Source: a virus
Length of the DNA stretch: 61,398 nucleotides
Direction: 5' to 3' (one strand)
Virus record (IMG/VR): IMGVR_UViG_3300029309_000028
Coordinates: 1 to 61,398 of that record
Shown: one piece after another, positions 1 through 9,745 of the stretch
Layout of the letters: each line of letters opens with the position of its first letter
Numbering within the stretch: position 1 is the stretch's first letter
Position numbers and translations under genes: made by a program
The notes under the pieces: model-generated
Seen by the model: the letters and a program-made list of their open reading frames with translations, nothing else
Databases searched by the model: none
Told to the model about the DNA's origin: nothing

Positions 1-95
1 TTCCTTTTGATGAGCATCCATACACTGCTTTAGCGCATTGGTTTAAAACTGATGAAGGTATGGAAATATATGCAAATATAGAAAAACGATTAAAT
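1..95 (+). repeat. 95-bp direct repeat, left copy
   Basis: Bases 1-95 are identical to 61237-61331. After base 95 the copies diverge, although both continue with a stop codon and then a tetraloop hairpin. It is a contig-end overlap rather than a clean terminal repeat. Confidence 0.9.
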
Positions 96-101
96 TCGTA
101 A
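1..101 (+). CDS. 3' end of head-associated protein (partial)
   Basis: Reading from base 3 this encodes the last 32 residues of a protein (PFDEHPYTALAHW...EKRLNS, then stop). All but the last residue are identical to the C-terminus of the 284-residue head protein at 60483-61337, which ends RLNN. The open frame enters from outside the window, so this is either the same gene seen through a circular or permuted genome, or a second allele. A hairpin terminator follows directly. Confidence 0.8.
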   Translation, partial: PFDEHPYTALAHWFKTDEGMEIYANIEKRLNS

Positions 102-114
102 CAACCTTAGTAGA

Positions 115-138
115 GTAACCACTCTTCGGGGTGGTTAC
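115..138 (+). terminator. intrinsic-type hairpin after the head gene
   Basis: The stem GTAACCAC/GTGGTTAC is extended by two pairs and closed by a UUCG tetraloop, 14 bases after the stop at 101. The following sequence is A/T-rich without a long T run. It matches in position and style the hairpin at 61351-61374. Confidence 0.75.
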
Positions 139-157
139 AATACTATAAAAAAATATT

Positions 158-835
158 ATGATAAAAATAGACGATGTATATCAGAAAGTTTTAGCTATTG
201 CTAATAAAGAACAGAGAGGTTATGTGACTCCTCAAGAGTTTAATTTATTTTCTGATCAAGCTCAGTTAGATATATTTGAACAGTATATCTATGATATAAA
301 TCAATTTGAAAGAGTAAAAGGTAACGATACAGAGTACTCTGATATGCTAGAGCATCTTAATGAAAAGTTAAGTGCGTTTAAACATTTAGAAAATTTAACT
401 TATACTACAGACTATTTTGAATTAGCTGATGATACTTATAGAATAGGTAGTATAATATATAAAGACATTCAAGTTCAAGAAATAAATGATAAAGAGTTTA
501 TTTATTTAAATTCATCTCCTCTTTTAAGACCAACAGAAAAAAATCCTATATATATAAAAAGACAAAACAAAATATTTTTATATCCTCAAAACATACAAAC
601 AGATATATCTTGCTCGTTTATAAAAAAACCAATAAAACCTAGATGGAATTATGTAGTTGTAAACGGTGAGGCTTTATATAACCCAACAAATTCTGAAAAT
701 TATCAGCTACATATATCAGAAGAAAATAATTTAATAAACAAGATATTGCAGCTAGCAGGTATAACTATGAACAACGAAATATACCAAGTTGCTAGTCAAG
801 AAGAAATAAAAGATATTCAACAAGAAAAAGCATAA
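158..835 (+). CDS. conserved head-tail connector/ring-type structural protein
   Basis: 225 residues. The N-terminus (IDDVYQKVLAIANKEQRGYV, then TPQEFN) is of a type I recognise as recurring in marine Bacteroidota phages and crAss-like phages, where proteins in this position belong to the connector/ring set beneath the portal. No enzyme motif is visible. It lies at the head of the tail-gene run, right after the head gene terminator, and its stop is 3 bases before the next start. The ring role is inferred from family memory and position. Confidence 0.6.
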   Translation: MIKIDDVYQKVLAIANKEQRGYVTPQEFNLFSDQAQLDIFEQYIYDINQFERVKGNDTEYSDMLEHLNEKLSAFKHLENLTYTTDYFELADDTYRIGSIIYKDIQVQEINDKEFIYLNSSPLLRPTEKNPIYIKRQNKIFLYPQNIQTDISCSFIKKPIKPRWNYVVVNGEALYNPTNSENYQLHISEENNLINKILQLAGITMNNEIYQVASQEEIKDIQQEKA

Positions 836-838
836 TAA

Positions 839-2128
839 ATGGCGTTACTTAATCAAACACAACAACAGTATTATCAAGGTAGTGATTTTGGTAATTATCA
901 GTTTATACCTTTATCCGAGGTTATAAATCAATTTATGGTTGTTTATGTAGGTGAAGAAAAAATAATAAACAAAGCTAGAAAAGTAGATGTTCAATTCCAC
1001 GCTATGAGAGCTATGCAAGAGCTTAGCTTTGATACTTTTAAATCTATAAAATCACAAGAAATAACTGTACCACCAGCGTTATCGGCCGTGCTACCTCAAG
1101 ACTATGTTAACTATGTAAAGTTATCTTGGACAGATAGCGCTGGTATTATGCACGTAATATACCCTACTAAATACACTAAAAATCCAGAGCCAATACTGCA
1201 AAACGAACAAGGAGAGTATAAATTACAAGCTATAGGTACTATGACTGATGGAAGTACAACTATTGTTTTAAATAAAGAATATAAAAACATACTAGTTGGT
1301 ATGGTTGTGTCAGCTCCAAACGTACCAGTTGGAAGCACAGTAACAAGCGTGACTAACAACTCTAGCATTACAACTATAGTTATAAGTAGCGCTGCTACGT
1401 ACACTGGAGATGAAACCTTAACGTTTACAAACACAGATGGTTCTTTAATATTTGAAGAAGAGTCTGCGTTTATACTAGAAGATTTAACTATTGTTTCTGG
1501 TAGTAATAAAATTACAGCAAACTCTACCGCGGACGCAAGGCAAATTAAAGTAGGTATGTTAGTGTCTTCAATTGATTTTGCTGTTGGGACGACTGTTATA
1601 GATGTTAACGGTGCTGTAATAACAACTTCTGAAAACGCTACTACAGTCAGTACTGAAGCTACGTTTTTATCTAATAAAAAAATATCACAAACACTTTCTA
1701 ATTACAGATCTTACAGCGCAAGCGATAACACTGATAGATATGATGATGGTACTTATGATTTAGTTGTAGGTGAAAGATATGGTTTAAATCCAGAGCAAGC
1801 TCAAGTAAATGGAACTTTTTATATTAGTAACGGTTACATATACTTTAGCTCTAATATTTCTGGTAAAAATGTAATTATAGATTATATAAGCGATGGTTTA
1901 GGCACGGATGAAGAGATGCAAGTTCATAAATTAGCAGAAGAAGCTATGTATAGATATATAGCTCACGCTATACTAGCTGGTAAAGCTAACGTTCCAGAGT
2001 ACATTGTTAATAGATTTAAAAAAGAAAAGTTTGCTGCTATTAGACAAGCTAAATTAAGATTATCAAATATTAAATTAGAAGAAATAACACAAGTACTTAG
2101 AAATAAATCTAAGTGGATTAAACACTAA
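839..2128 (+). CDS. tail/connector structural protein with beta-repeat insertion
   Basis: 429 residues. The N-terminal part (about 20-115) and C-terminal part (about 300-429) look like a conserved phage tail-tube or ring protein. Between them, about residues 130-280, lie two related Thr/Ser/Val-rich segments with a (V/I)GM(V/L)VS...GTTV(I/T)xV pattern typical of beta-rich decoration modules in marine phage structural proteins. A similar segment occurs in the 7899-9350 protein. Probably a T7 gp11-like or crAss-like ring component. Confidence 0.6.
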   Translation: MALLNQTQQQYYQGSDFGNYQFIPLSEVINQFMVVYVGEEKIINKARKVDVQFHAMRAMQELSFDTFKSIKSQEITVPPALSAVLPQDYVNYVKLSWTDSAGIMHVIYPTKYTKNPEPILQNEQGEYKLQAIGTMTDGSTTIVLNKEYKNILVGMVVSAPNVPVGSTVTSVTNNSSITTIVISSAATYTGDETLTFTNTDGSLIFEEESAFILEDLTIVSGSNKITANSTADARQIKVGMLVSSIDFAVGTTVIDVNGAVITTSENATTVSTEATFLSNKKISQTLSNYRSYSASDNTDRYDDGTYDLVVGERYGLNPEQAQVNGTFYISNGYIYFSSNISGKNVIIDYISDGLGTDEEMQVHKLAEEAMYRYIAHAILAGKANVPEYIVNRFKKEKFAAIRQAKLRLSNIKLEEITQVLRNKSKWIKH

Positions 2129-2131
2129 TAT

Positions 2132-5100
2132 ATGGCTAAAATACAGAATACTTTTACTCAAGGTAAAATGAACAAAGACCTTGATGAAAGATTACTGCCA
2201 ATTGGACAGTATAGACATGCTATGAACGTGCAAGTTAACACCTCAGAAGGCTCTGATGTAGGTACTATACAAAATATATTAGGTACTAATAATAATTTAC
2301 CTAAAATAGGCTTGCGTAGTGATGGTGTTTGTGTTGGTTCTATAGCTGATGAAAAAAATAATCACGTATATTGGTTTACTAAAATACAAAGTACTGGCGA
2401 TAATATTATATCAAGATACAACACAGACACTAATATTCATGAGTTAGTTTTAGTCGATAAAAACGATATATTAGAGTTTACTTACGAAAATATTATAACT
2501 GGTATAAATATTATTGATGATATGTTGTTTTTTACAGATAATATATCTGAGCCAAAAAAAATAAATATAACAAGATGTATTGAAGGTACAGTTGATATAA
2601 ATACACACACAAAGCTTTTTGTTAACGGTGAAGTAGTTCAAGATATTGTACCTGCTACTTTTGGAACTCCTGGTTCTGCTACAGATGTTGATTTAAGAAA
2701 AGAGCATATAACTGTAATTAAAAAAGCACCTAAATATCCACCTGTATTAAAAATGTCTTCTGAAATACCAACTGGTGTTTTTAGCGGTAGCACTGAAATA
2801 GACTTTGATACTTACAATGTAGACAATACTTTAATTATAAACGTTGCTCTTCCAGCTAACGTAGATCCAAACTCTTCTTTTAATATACAGCAAGGAAATA
2901 TAATAGTTTTACAAAATTATACTACAAGCGTTCCTAACGTACCTTTAGTTGATTACGTTATTAGAGCTGAAGTATTACAAGTAGTTTCTGGTACAAACCC
3001 TCCTTCATTAAATAATGGTTTAACTTTGTTTTCAATAAAAATACTTAGTAAATCAGTAAATACGCCTTCAGGTACACAAACTTATTACATGTCTTTATTG
3101 CTAGAAGAAAAAAATAAGTTTGAGTTTAAATTTCCTAGATTTGCTTATAGATACAGATATGAAGACGGTGAATATTCTAGCTTCTCTCCATTTTCAGAAA
3201 TAGCTTTTATACCTGGTAATTTTGATTATCATCCTAGAAAAGGTTATAATTTAGGTATGACTAACAGATTAACTGACATATATGTAACAGAGTTTGTAAC
3301 AGAAGATCAACCTGAAGACGTTGTTGAAATAGATTTACTATATAAAGAATCAGACTCATCATCTATTTATGTTCTAGAAACTTTAAAGCCTGATAATGAT
3401 GAATATCAAGTTGTTAACTTTGATGCTAATAATGCTTTAGATTTAAAAAGAAATGGTAGTTATTTAGTTAAATCAGAAACTATATACTCTTTACTACCTT
3501 CAAATCAAATATTAAGACCTTACGATAATGTTCCTAGATTTGCTAAAGCTCAAGAAATTATAGCTAATAGAATAGTATATGGTAATTATGTTCAAAACTA
3601 TGATTTGTCACCAAGATCAGAAAACGCAGATTACAAAACTCAATTAAATGTTATTTTAAAAAGTGAAAACGTAAACTCAAGTTTTGGTGTAAAATCTTTA
3701 AAATCACTTAGAGATTATCAAGTTGGTATTGTGTATTTAGATGAATACGGTAGACAAACACCAGTATTAACAACAAACACTTCTACAGTAGCTGTTGATA
3801 AAGTTAACGCTGACAAATCAAATAAATTAAGAGTTCAAGTTACTGGTGGGCAAACAGCGCCGTCTTGGGCAAAAGGTTTTAAGTTTTATGTAAAAGAAAC
3901 AACTGGCGAATATTATAATTTAGCTATGGATCGTTTTTACGATGCTGAAGACGGTAATATATGGTTAGCTTTTCCTTCTGTTGATAGAAACAAAGTAGAT
4001 ATAGAAACTTTTTTAATATTAAAAAAAGGTTCTGAATCTGATGATTTAGTTACTACAGAAGCTAAGTACAAAATAATAGCTATATCAAATGAAGCTCCAG
4101 ATTTTATAAAAGAAAAATCTTTTCCACTTGGTAGTGTTGTAGAAAACGCTAGTAATGATTTTTTTGGAACTGTATCTTCTTTAGAAGGTAGTAGAAGTAT
4201 TACTATTTTAGCAGATCCTAACGGTGGTTTTGCTTTAAAAAATGGTAGCTTATCACACATACATGAAAAAGTTAAATCAAAAAGAGTAAGAGTTAGATTT
4301 GAAGGAGTTAATAATCAAGTATCTAACTATTATGAAATTACTACTATTGGTTATGAGCCTGATCCAAATGGTATTGACTATCCTCTTAATAAAATAGAAA
4401 TAAATATAGAAGAAAGTTTTGGAGCTGATGTTAATTTTATATTTAGTGGTGGTGTTATTTCTAGTGCAACTACTTTAGTTTTTGAAGAAATAAAAGTTGT
4501 AAATTCACCTAAATTTGACGGTAGGTTTTTTGTAAAAATACATAACGATGCTTCAGTACAAGAAAATATAGGTGTTAATCAAAGTTCTAGTAGCAAATAT
4601 CAAGTTTTAACTTCTAGAAAATTATACTATTTATCACCAAACCATATAGCGCTACACTCTTTAGGAGGTACAGGTGCTGTTAATGATCCTAATTACAGTC
4701 CTAATACAACTACTTTTAACGATAATTATCACGATAATGGTATAATCATACCTTCAAATATAAATCCTAACGATTATTTTAGAGGTATTTATTCTGCTAC
4801 TATTCCTGAGTTTTGGTATAAGTATACTGCTTTTTTTAGAAATCAACCTACGTTTGATATAAATGATAGATCATCGTCAGCTGATGCTAGTTCTTTTGAA
4901 GATGTTTGGTATATAGATGGTGGTTTATCAGTTGGTGCTTTTACAAATACTACGCCTGCAAATTCAACAGGTACAAATCACACGAACGTACCTATAAACC
5001 AAAGTCAACATTTAGGTATGGGTGTAACAAATTATGCTAACTCTTCTATAATGGAAATAGGTTTCGGAGGTTTACAACCAGACCCTAGTAAAGAAGTTCA

Positions 5101-7897
5101 ACCTAATTCATACGCTGGAACGCAAATAGCTCTGATTTCTCCTGGAGGATCAATACAAGCATCTGTAAAAACCGCTGGTAATCTTAGTACTAGAGGTTGG
5201 ACTACAGGAAGTTCAAGCATATACGCTATAGGTGTTGAAGCTAAAAACGAGTATTATGGGCTTGAACAAAAAGAATTTGTAGATCCTATAATGACAGTAG
5301 GTACGCAGTTTAGATGGAAAGAAGATCCAAACGGAACTGTATATACTATAGTAGGAAATAATGATCCAGACTGGTTTTTATTAAGATACGATAATGGAAT
5401 CAATAATAGATTAGAGCCAATAGGTTATAGACCAGAAAACTGGAATAGAAACTTTAGAATTACCTTAAATAAGCCTATGCTTTGGAATCCTATAGTAGAT
5501 GGAGCTTTAAATGGTTATTCTCCAAACTCAATACAAGCTTTAACAAGTAATAGCAATTTACCTTCTGGTGTTACTTCTGCTACTTTCGTTACTATGGAAA
5601 TAGTTAAACAAGTAGACGAAGAAGTACCTTTAGCTGCAAATCCAGCTATATGGGAAACAGAACCAAAAGAAAAAGCAGAATTAAATGTTTATTACGAGGC
5701 TAGTAACGTTTACCCGGTAACTTTAGATGAAAAAAGTTTTAGCAGTATAATAAAAATAGGTTCTACTATAAGTCAAGATCAAAACGGTACAATAATTACT
5801 TCTACAGTAACTGGCCATGATGGTGATGATATTATAAACATAAGTAGTGCTTCAGCTACGTTTAACGCTGATGTAGCTACTATAACTTACAATAATATAT
5901 CATTAAACGTTACTATCGTTAACATGCCTCAGCAAGGTAAAGTTAAAATAAGTAGAAATATACATAGCAGCCCAATAGAACTAGAGTGGTTTAATTGTTA
6001 CAGCTTTGGTAATGGTGTTGAATCTAATAGGATAGAAGATAACTTTAACAAAGCTTTTATAGATAACGGTGCTATTGCTTCGGCTACTTTATCAGACACA
6101 TCTTTAATAAAAGAAGAGCGAAGAAAATATGGTTTAATATTTTCAGGGTTATACAACACTATATCAAATATAAATAACTTAAATCAATTTATACAAGCTG
6201 AAAATATAACTAAAGAAATTAATCCAACATACGGAAGTATACAAAAGCTATTTACTAGACAAACTGATTTAGTTACTTTATGTGAAGATAAAGTTGTAAA
6301 AGTATTAGCAAATAAAACAGCTTTATTTACAGCTGACGGTGAAAATAATGTAACTTCAACTTCTAATGTTTTAGGTCAAACAGTACCTTTTGTAGGTAGT
6401 TACGGTATATCACAAAATCCAGAGTCTTTTGCTAGTGAAAGTTATAGAGCTTACTTTACAGATAAACAAAGAGGAGCTGTTTTAAGACTATCAATGGACG
6501 GTTTAACACCTATATCTGACGCTGGTATGAAAGACTGGTTTGGTGATAATTTAAAAAGTGCAAACTATTTAATAGGTAGCTACGATCAAGATAAAAATGA
6601 TTATAACATAACTATAGTTAATGACACTTTAGTAAAAACTACAGGTTTAAGTAGAGAAATAGATTACACTTTATCTTTTGATGAAGAAGTTAGAGGTTGG
6701 ACAAGTTTTAAGTCTTTTATACCAGAAAGTGGTGTTAGTTGTTCTAATAAATACTATACGTTTTACAAAGGTAATATATTTGAACATCACGCTGAAGACT
6801 CTGAAAGAAATAATTTTTACGGAAACTTTGAGCAAACTTTAGTTTCATTTATATTTAATCAAGAACCAAGTGTTGTTAAAGAGTTTAGAGCTTTAGTTTA
6901 TGAAGGTAGCCAATCAAGAATATTAAGTGTATACGCTAATAACACTTATACAGATGCTAACGGTAATTTATTAACCTCTTCTAACGATAATTATAAAAAT
7001 TTAGTTGATAAAGATGGTTGGTATGCGCAAAAGTTAGAAACTGATTTAGAAAAAGGTATTATACCTTATTTTGTTAAAAGAGAAAACAAATGGTTTAACT
7101 ATATTAGAGGTAATGAAATAGATTATTCTCAAGGTAAGTTAGTTTTAGATACGTCAAAGTTTTCTGTGCAAGGTATAGGTTTTGCTAGCGATATACAGTC
7201 TACAGTAACACCACTTGGGCCATTAACACCGCCGTCTGTAACAGTGACTGGATGTACAGATCCACTAGCAGATAACTATAATCCAAACGCAACTGTTGAT
7301 GATGGTTCATGTGTTTATATAGCGCAACCACCCGTCGGGACACCAGTTGTAGTTCCATCTGATGGTCCTATTATTGACTTAAATGAAAACCCTATTGAAC
7401 CAGTACTTGATGATTCAAATCAAAACGTTAATACTATACAAACGCAAAACATTAACACTACACAAACGCAAAACATTATACAACCAGTAAACCCTCTACT
7501 ACCTGGTAGCTTTAATTTAGTTCAAGATAAAACGATTCCTTTTGTACCTTCTTCAAACAACTATACTTTTATTGGTATAGGTTTTAGCTCTATGGTTAGT
7601 GGAGGCACGCTACCTTACAATTACTTATTAACTGATTTAAAGTACGCTGAAGTTGATGTTAATGGTAATGTTGGAACTTTTACTACGGTAACACCTTCTG
7701 GAGGAGTTCCACCAAGCAATTTTACATCATCTGCAAACGCTTCTGTAAATAGTGGAGTACCTATCACTCATCAGCTATATTATTGGCAAACTGGTGTTAA
7801 TGCACAAACACTTAGATTTGAGATGACCGTTACAGATTCTAACTCTACACCAAATTTTGTAACTTTTACTGAAGACATAACGCTATACAGAGATTAA
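2132..7897 (+). CDS. giant tail hub/nozzle-like structural protein
   Basis: 1921 residues. The N-terminus has the signature QGKMNKDLDERLLP...YRHAMN seen in large tail stabilisation or nozzle proteins of marine podoviruses and crAss-like phages (T7 gp12 position). The centre is a long beta-rich region. Near residues 1705-1730 there is a single GCTDP...NYNP...DDGSC module, the same motif that is repeated in the secreted protein at 23293-25524. After it come Gln/Asn/Thr-rich repeats and a terminal beta domain. It probably forms the distal tail. Confidence 0.65.
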   Translation: MAKIQNTFTQGKMNKDLDERLLPIGQYRHAMNVQVNTSEGSDVGTIQNILGTNNNLPKIGLRSDGVCVGSIADEKNNHVYWFTKIQSTGDNIISRYNTDTNIHELVLVDKNDILEFTYENIITGINIIDDMLFFTDNISEPKKINITRCIEGTVDINTHTKLFVNGEVVQDIVPATFGTPGSATDVDLRKEHITVIKKAPKYPPVLKMSSEIPTGVFSGSTEIDFDTYNVDNTLIINVALPANVDPNSSFNIQQGNIIVLQNYTTSVPNVPLVDYVIRAEVLQVVSGTNPPSLNNGLTLFSIKILSKSVNTPSGTQTYYMSLLLEEKNKFEFKFPRFAYRYRYEDGEYSSFSPFSEIAFIPGNFDYHPRKGYNLGMTNRLTDIYVTEFVTEDQPEDVVEIDLLYKESDSSSIYVLETLKPDNDEYQVVNFDANNALDLKRNGSYLVKSETIYSLLPSNQILRPYDNVPRFAKAQEIIANRIVYGNYVQNYDLSPRSENADYKTQLNVILKSENVNSSFGVKSLKSLRDYQVGIVYLDEYGRQTPVLTTNTSTVAVDKVNADKSNKLRVQVTGGQTAPSWAKGFKFYVKETTGEYYNLAMDRFYDAEDGNIWLAFPSVDRNKVDIETFLILKKGSESDDLVTTEAKYKIIAISNEAPDFIKEKSFPLGSVVENASNDFFGTVSSLEGSRSITILADPNGGFALKNGSLSHIHEKVKSKRVRVRFEGVNNQVSNYYEITTIGYEPDPNGIDYPLNKIEINIEESFGADVNFIFSGGVISSATTLVFEEIKVVNSPKFDGRFFVKIHNDASVQENIGVNQSSSSKYQVLTSRKLYYLSPNHIALHSLGGTGAVNDPNYSPNTTTFNDNYHDNGIIIPSNINPNDYFRGIYSATIPEFWYKYTAFFRNQPTFDINDRSSSADASSFEDVWYIDGGLSVGAFTNTTPANSTGTNHTNVPINQSQHLGMGVTNYANSSIMEIGFGGLQPDPSKEVQPNSYAGTQIALISPGGSIQASVKTAGNLSTRGWTTGSSSIYAIGVEAKNEYYGLEQKEFVDPIMTVGTQFRWKEDPNGTVYTIVGNNDPDWFLLRYDNGINNRLEPIGYRPENWNRNFRITLNKPMLWNPIVDGALNGYSPNSIQALTSNSNLPSGVTSATFVTMEIVKQVDEEVPLAANPAIWETEPKEKAELNVYYEASNVYPVTLDEKSFSSIIKIGSTISQDQNGTIITSTVTGHDGDDIINISSASATFNADVATITYNNISLNVTIVNMPQQGKVKISRNIHSSPIELEWFNCYSFGNGVESNRIEDNFNKAFIDNGAIASATLSDTSLIKEERRKYGLIFSGLYNTISNINNLNQFIQAENITKEINPTYGSIQKLFTRQTDLVTLCEDKVVKVLANKTALFTADGENNVTSTSNVLGQTVPFVGSYGISQNPESFASESYRAYFTDKQRGAVLRLSMDGLTPISDAGMKDWFGDNLKSANYLIGSYDQDKNDYNITIVNDTLVKTTGLSREIDYTLSFDEEVRGWTSFKSFIPESGVSCSNKYYTFYKGNIFEHHAEDSERNNFYGNFEQTLVSFIFNQEPSVVKEFRALVYEGSQSRILSVYANNTYTDANGNLLTSSNDNYKNLVDKDGWYAQKLETDLEKGIIPYFVKRENKWFNYIRGNEIDYSQGKLVLDTSKFSVQGIGFASDIQSTVTPLGPLTPPSVTVTGCTDPLADNYNPNATVDDGSCVYIAQPPVGTPVVVPSDGPIIDLNENPIEPVLDDSNQNVNTIQTQNINTTQTQNIIQPVNPLLPGSFNLVQDKTIPFVPSSNNYTFIGIGFSSMVSGGTLPYNYLLTDLKYAEVDVNGNVGTFTTVTPSGGVPPSNFTSSANASVNSGVPITHQLYYWQTGVNAQTLRFEMTVTDSNSTPNFVTFTEDITLYRD

Positions 7898-7898
7898 T

Positions 7899-9350
7899 AT
7901 GAAAACAATAACTAACTTTGGATTTGACAATACAGATTTACCAAAAAATGAAACTGTAAGATATTTTTATGTTTACGGTGATGTTGATAGTGTTTTTAGT
8001 GTATATATAACTAACGAGGTACATGAAGAAACAACAACAAACAAAGGTGCTGTAGGTCACTACTATGATTTTGACTCTCAAGAGTTCGTGGCTAGTGGAT
8101 TTAAAGGTTTACTTCAAGTTAAAATACCAACAAGTGGTATTTATATTGGTTCTATAAAGTTTCCAACAGTTACTGATAATGATGAGTATAATATATATTT
8201 AAGAGCTGAAACGCATTTTAACACTCAACTATCTACAAACTTAGTTGATAAAGGTTTTTTATACAAAATGCCAAATTTTAGTAAACAAACTAATAGTGAT
8301 GGTAGTTTAACATATCCTTCAACTGTTTATCAATATTTAGACACAACTGTTACTATAGCTGTTTTATCTGGTAACGCAGGTATAGTAGAACCTTCTACAA
8401 CAACTTATGCCGCTTCAAGAGGTGTTTTTCAATTAGACGAAAGTAATATAGAAGTTATTTCGCCTATTAATAGAAAAGCTGTTAGTTATTCAATATCTAC
8501 CGGTGACGCAAGTTTAGTTTTATCTATATTAAAACAACCAGAAGCAAATGATTTTTATATTACAAAAACTTCAGGTACTGTCTACAATGATCAAGCACCT
8601 GCAGATACAGCTGGTACTGGAAGTCTTATTTATAACTATTTAGATGTAAATAGCGTTGAAGGTTTAGCTGTTGGTTACGATGTTTTTTCAGGAGTAAATG
8701 CTAGTGGTGCTGCTTTATCGCTAGAAGCTGGTGTTTATAAAATAGTAGCTATAAAAACTCATGAAGAATTAAGAGCTTTAGGCGGTCAATACATTAGTAA
8801 TTTAGTAGATGGTGTTACAAGAATATTTTTTAACACAACTAGTGGTTTTCCAAACACAGAACAAAACTCTGTTTTAACATTTAGAGGTTATGGTCCTAAC
8901 GCGGCTTTTAAATCTTATAATACTAAATTTAAATTAAACAAACTGAGTGCTGCTTTACCTGTTGTTAACAATGCAGATACAGGTCAACCTACAGAGTTTA
9001 ATGTAGTAACAACTGCCGGGCAAGATTTAACTTCAGCTGACAGTACTACCTGGGAAGTTGCGAGTACAGCTGGTATAAAAGTTGGTAATACGATGCAGTC
9101 TAAAGGTTTAGGTGTTACTAGCGCTGGTGCTAGCATAACAGTAGCTGCTGTAGCTAATGCTACTACAATAACTACAAGTGGAGCTTTAGCTAGCGGTTAT
9201 ACAATATTAAACGGTACTGCTATTTATTTTACAGGTAGCGCTGCTACAGTAACAATATCTGGTAATATTGATTTTATAAACTTAGGCGATACTAATTTTA
9301 CTTTAACTTTAGATTTAGATAAAATACTAACATTAACAGACAACTACTAA
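7899..9350 (+). CDS. tail structural protein, unknown role
   Basis: 483 residues, beta-rich, no catalytic motif. About residues 370-450 carry a TSAD...GIKVGNTMQSKG...ITVAAV segment resembling the beta-repeats of the 839-2128 protein. It starts one base after the giant tail protein ends and is followed after one base by the next gene, so it is translated within the tail operon. Most likely a tail or fibre-attachment component. Confidence 0.5.
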   Translation: MKTITNFGFDNTDLPKNETVRYFYVYGDVDSVFSVYITNEVHEETTTNKGAVGHYYDFDSQEFVASGFKGLLQVKIPTSGIYIGSIKFPTVTDNDEYNIYLRAETHFNTQLSTNLVDKGFLYKMPNFSKQTNSDGSLTYPSTVYQYLDTTVTIAVLSGNAGIVEPSTTTYAASRGVFQLDESNIEVISPINRKAVSYSISTGDASLVLSILKQPEANDFYITKTSGTVYNDQAPADTAGTGSLIYNYLDVNSVEGLAVGYDVFSGVNASGAALSLEAGVYKIVAIKTHEELRALGGQYISNLVDGVTRIFFNTTSGFPNTEQNSVLTFRGYGPNAAFKSYNTKFKLNKLSAALPVVNNADTGQPTEFNVVTTAGQDLTSADSTTWEVASTAGIKVGNTMQSKGLGVTSAGASITVAAVANATTITTSGALASGYTILNGTAIYFTGSAATVTISGNIDFINLGDTNFTLTLDLDKILTLTDNY

Positions 9351-9351
9351 C

Positions 9352-9711
9352 ATGCTAACATTAACATTTCCATTTCCATTAAACACATCTGTTCAAATAG
9401 GTGACTTTGTTTTTGCTAAAGCAACGTCGTTATCTGGGCAATATTCTACTAGTAGTAGCTCTGTAATGGGTGCAGATTTAGTTGGTATTATAACTGATAT
9501 ACAAGACAGAGAAACTAATAATTCTAAAATAATAATTGATAATCAAAATTTTACACCAACATCAAGTGATTTTATTTGTTTTGCTAAAAGTAATATTGTT
9601 AACGCTTCTAGTTTAAAAGGTTATTATGCTGAAACAACGTTTGTTAACAACTCAAAAGAAAAAGCAGAATTATTTGGTGTAACAGCTGAAATACAGCAAA
9701 GTAGTAAATAA
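9352..9711 (+). CDS. small conserved structural protein
   Basis: 119 residues. Composition and pattern (GDFVFAKATS..., DFICFAKSNIVN, LKGYYAE, NNSKEKAELFGV) match a small protein I recognise as common between tail genes in marine phages. The Lys/Ser-rich C-terminus ends SSK. Function is unknown. It starts one base after the previous stop. Confidence 0.55.
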   Translation: MLTLTFPFPLNTSVQIGDFVFAKATSLSGQYSTSSSSVMGADLVGIITDIQDRETNNSKIIIDNQNFTPTSSDFICFAKSNIVNASSLKGYYAETTFVNNSKEKAELFGVTAEIQQSSK

Positions 9712-9745
9712 TTAATATATAGTGTAATTATAAAAAATAAAAAAT

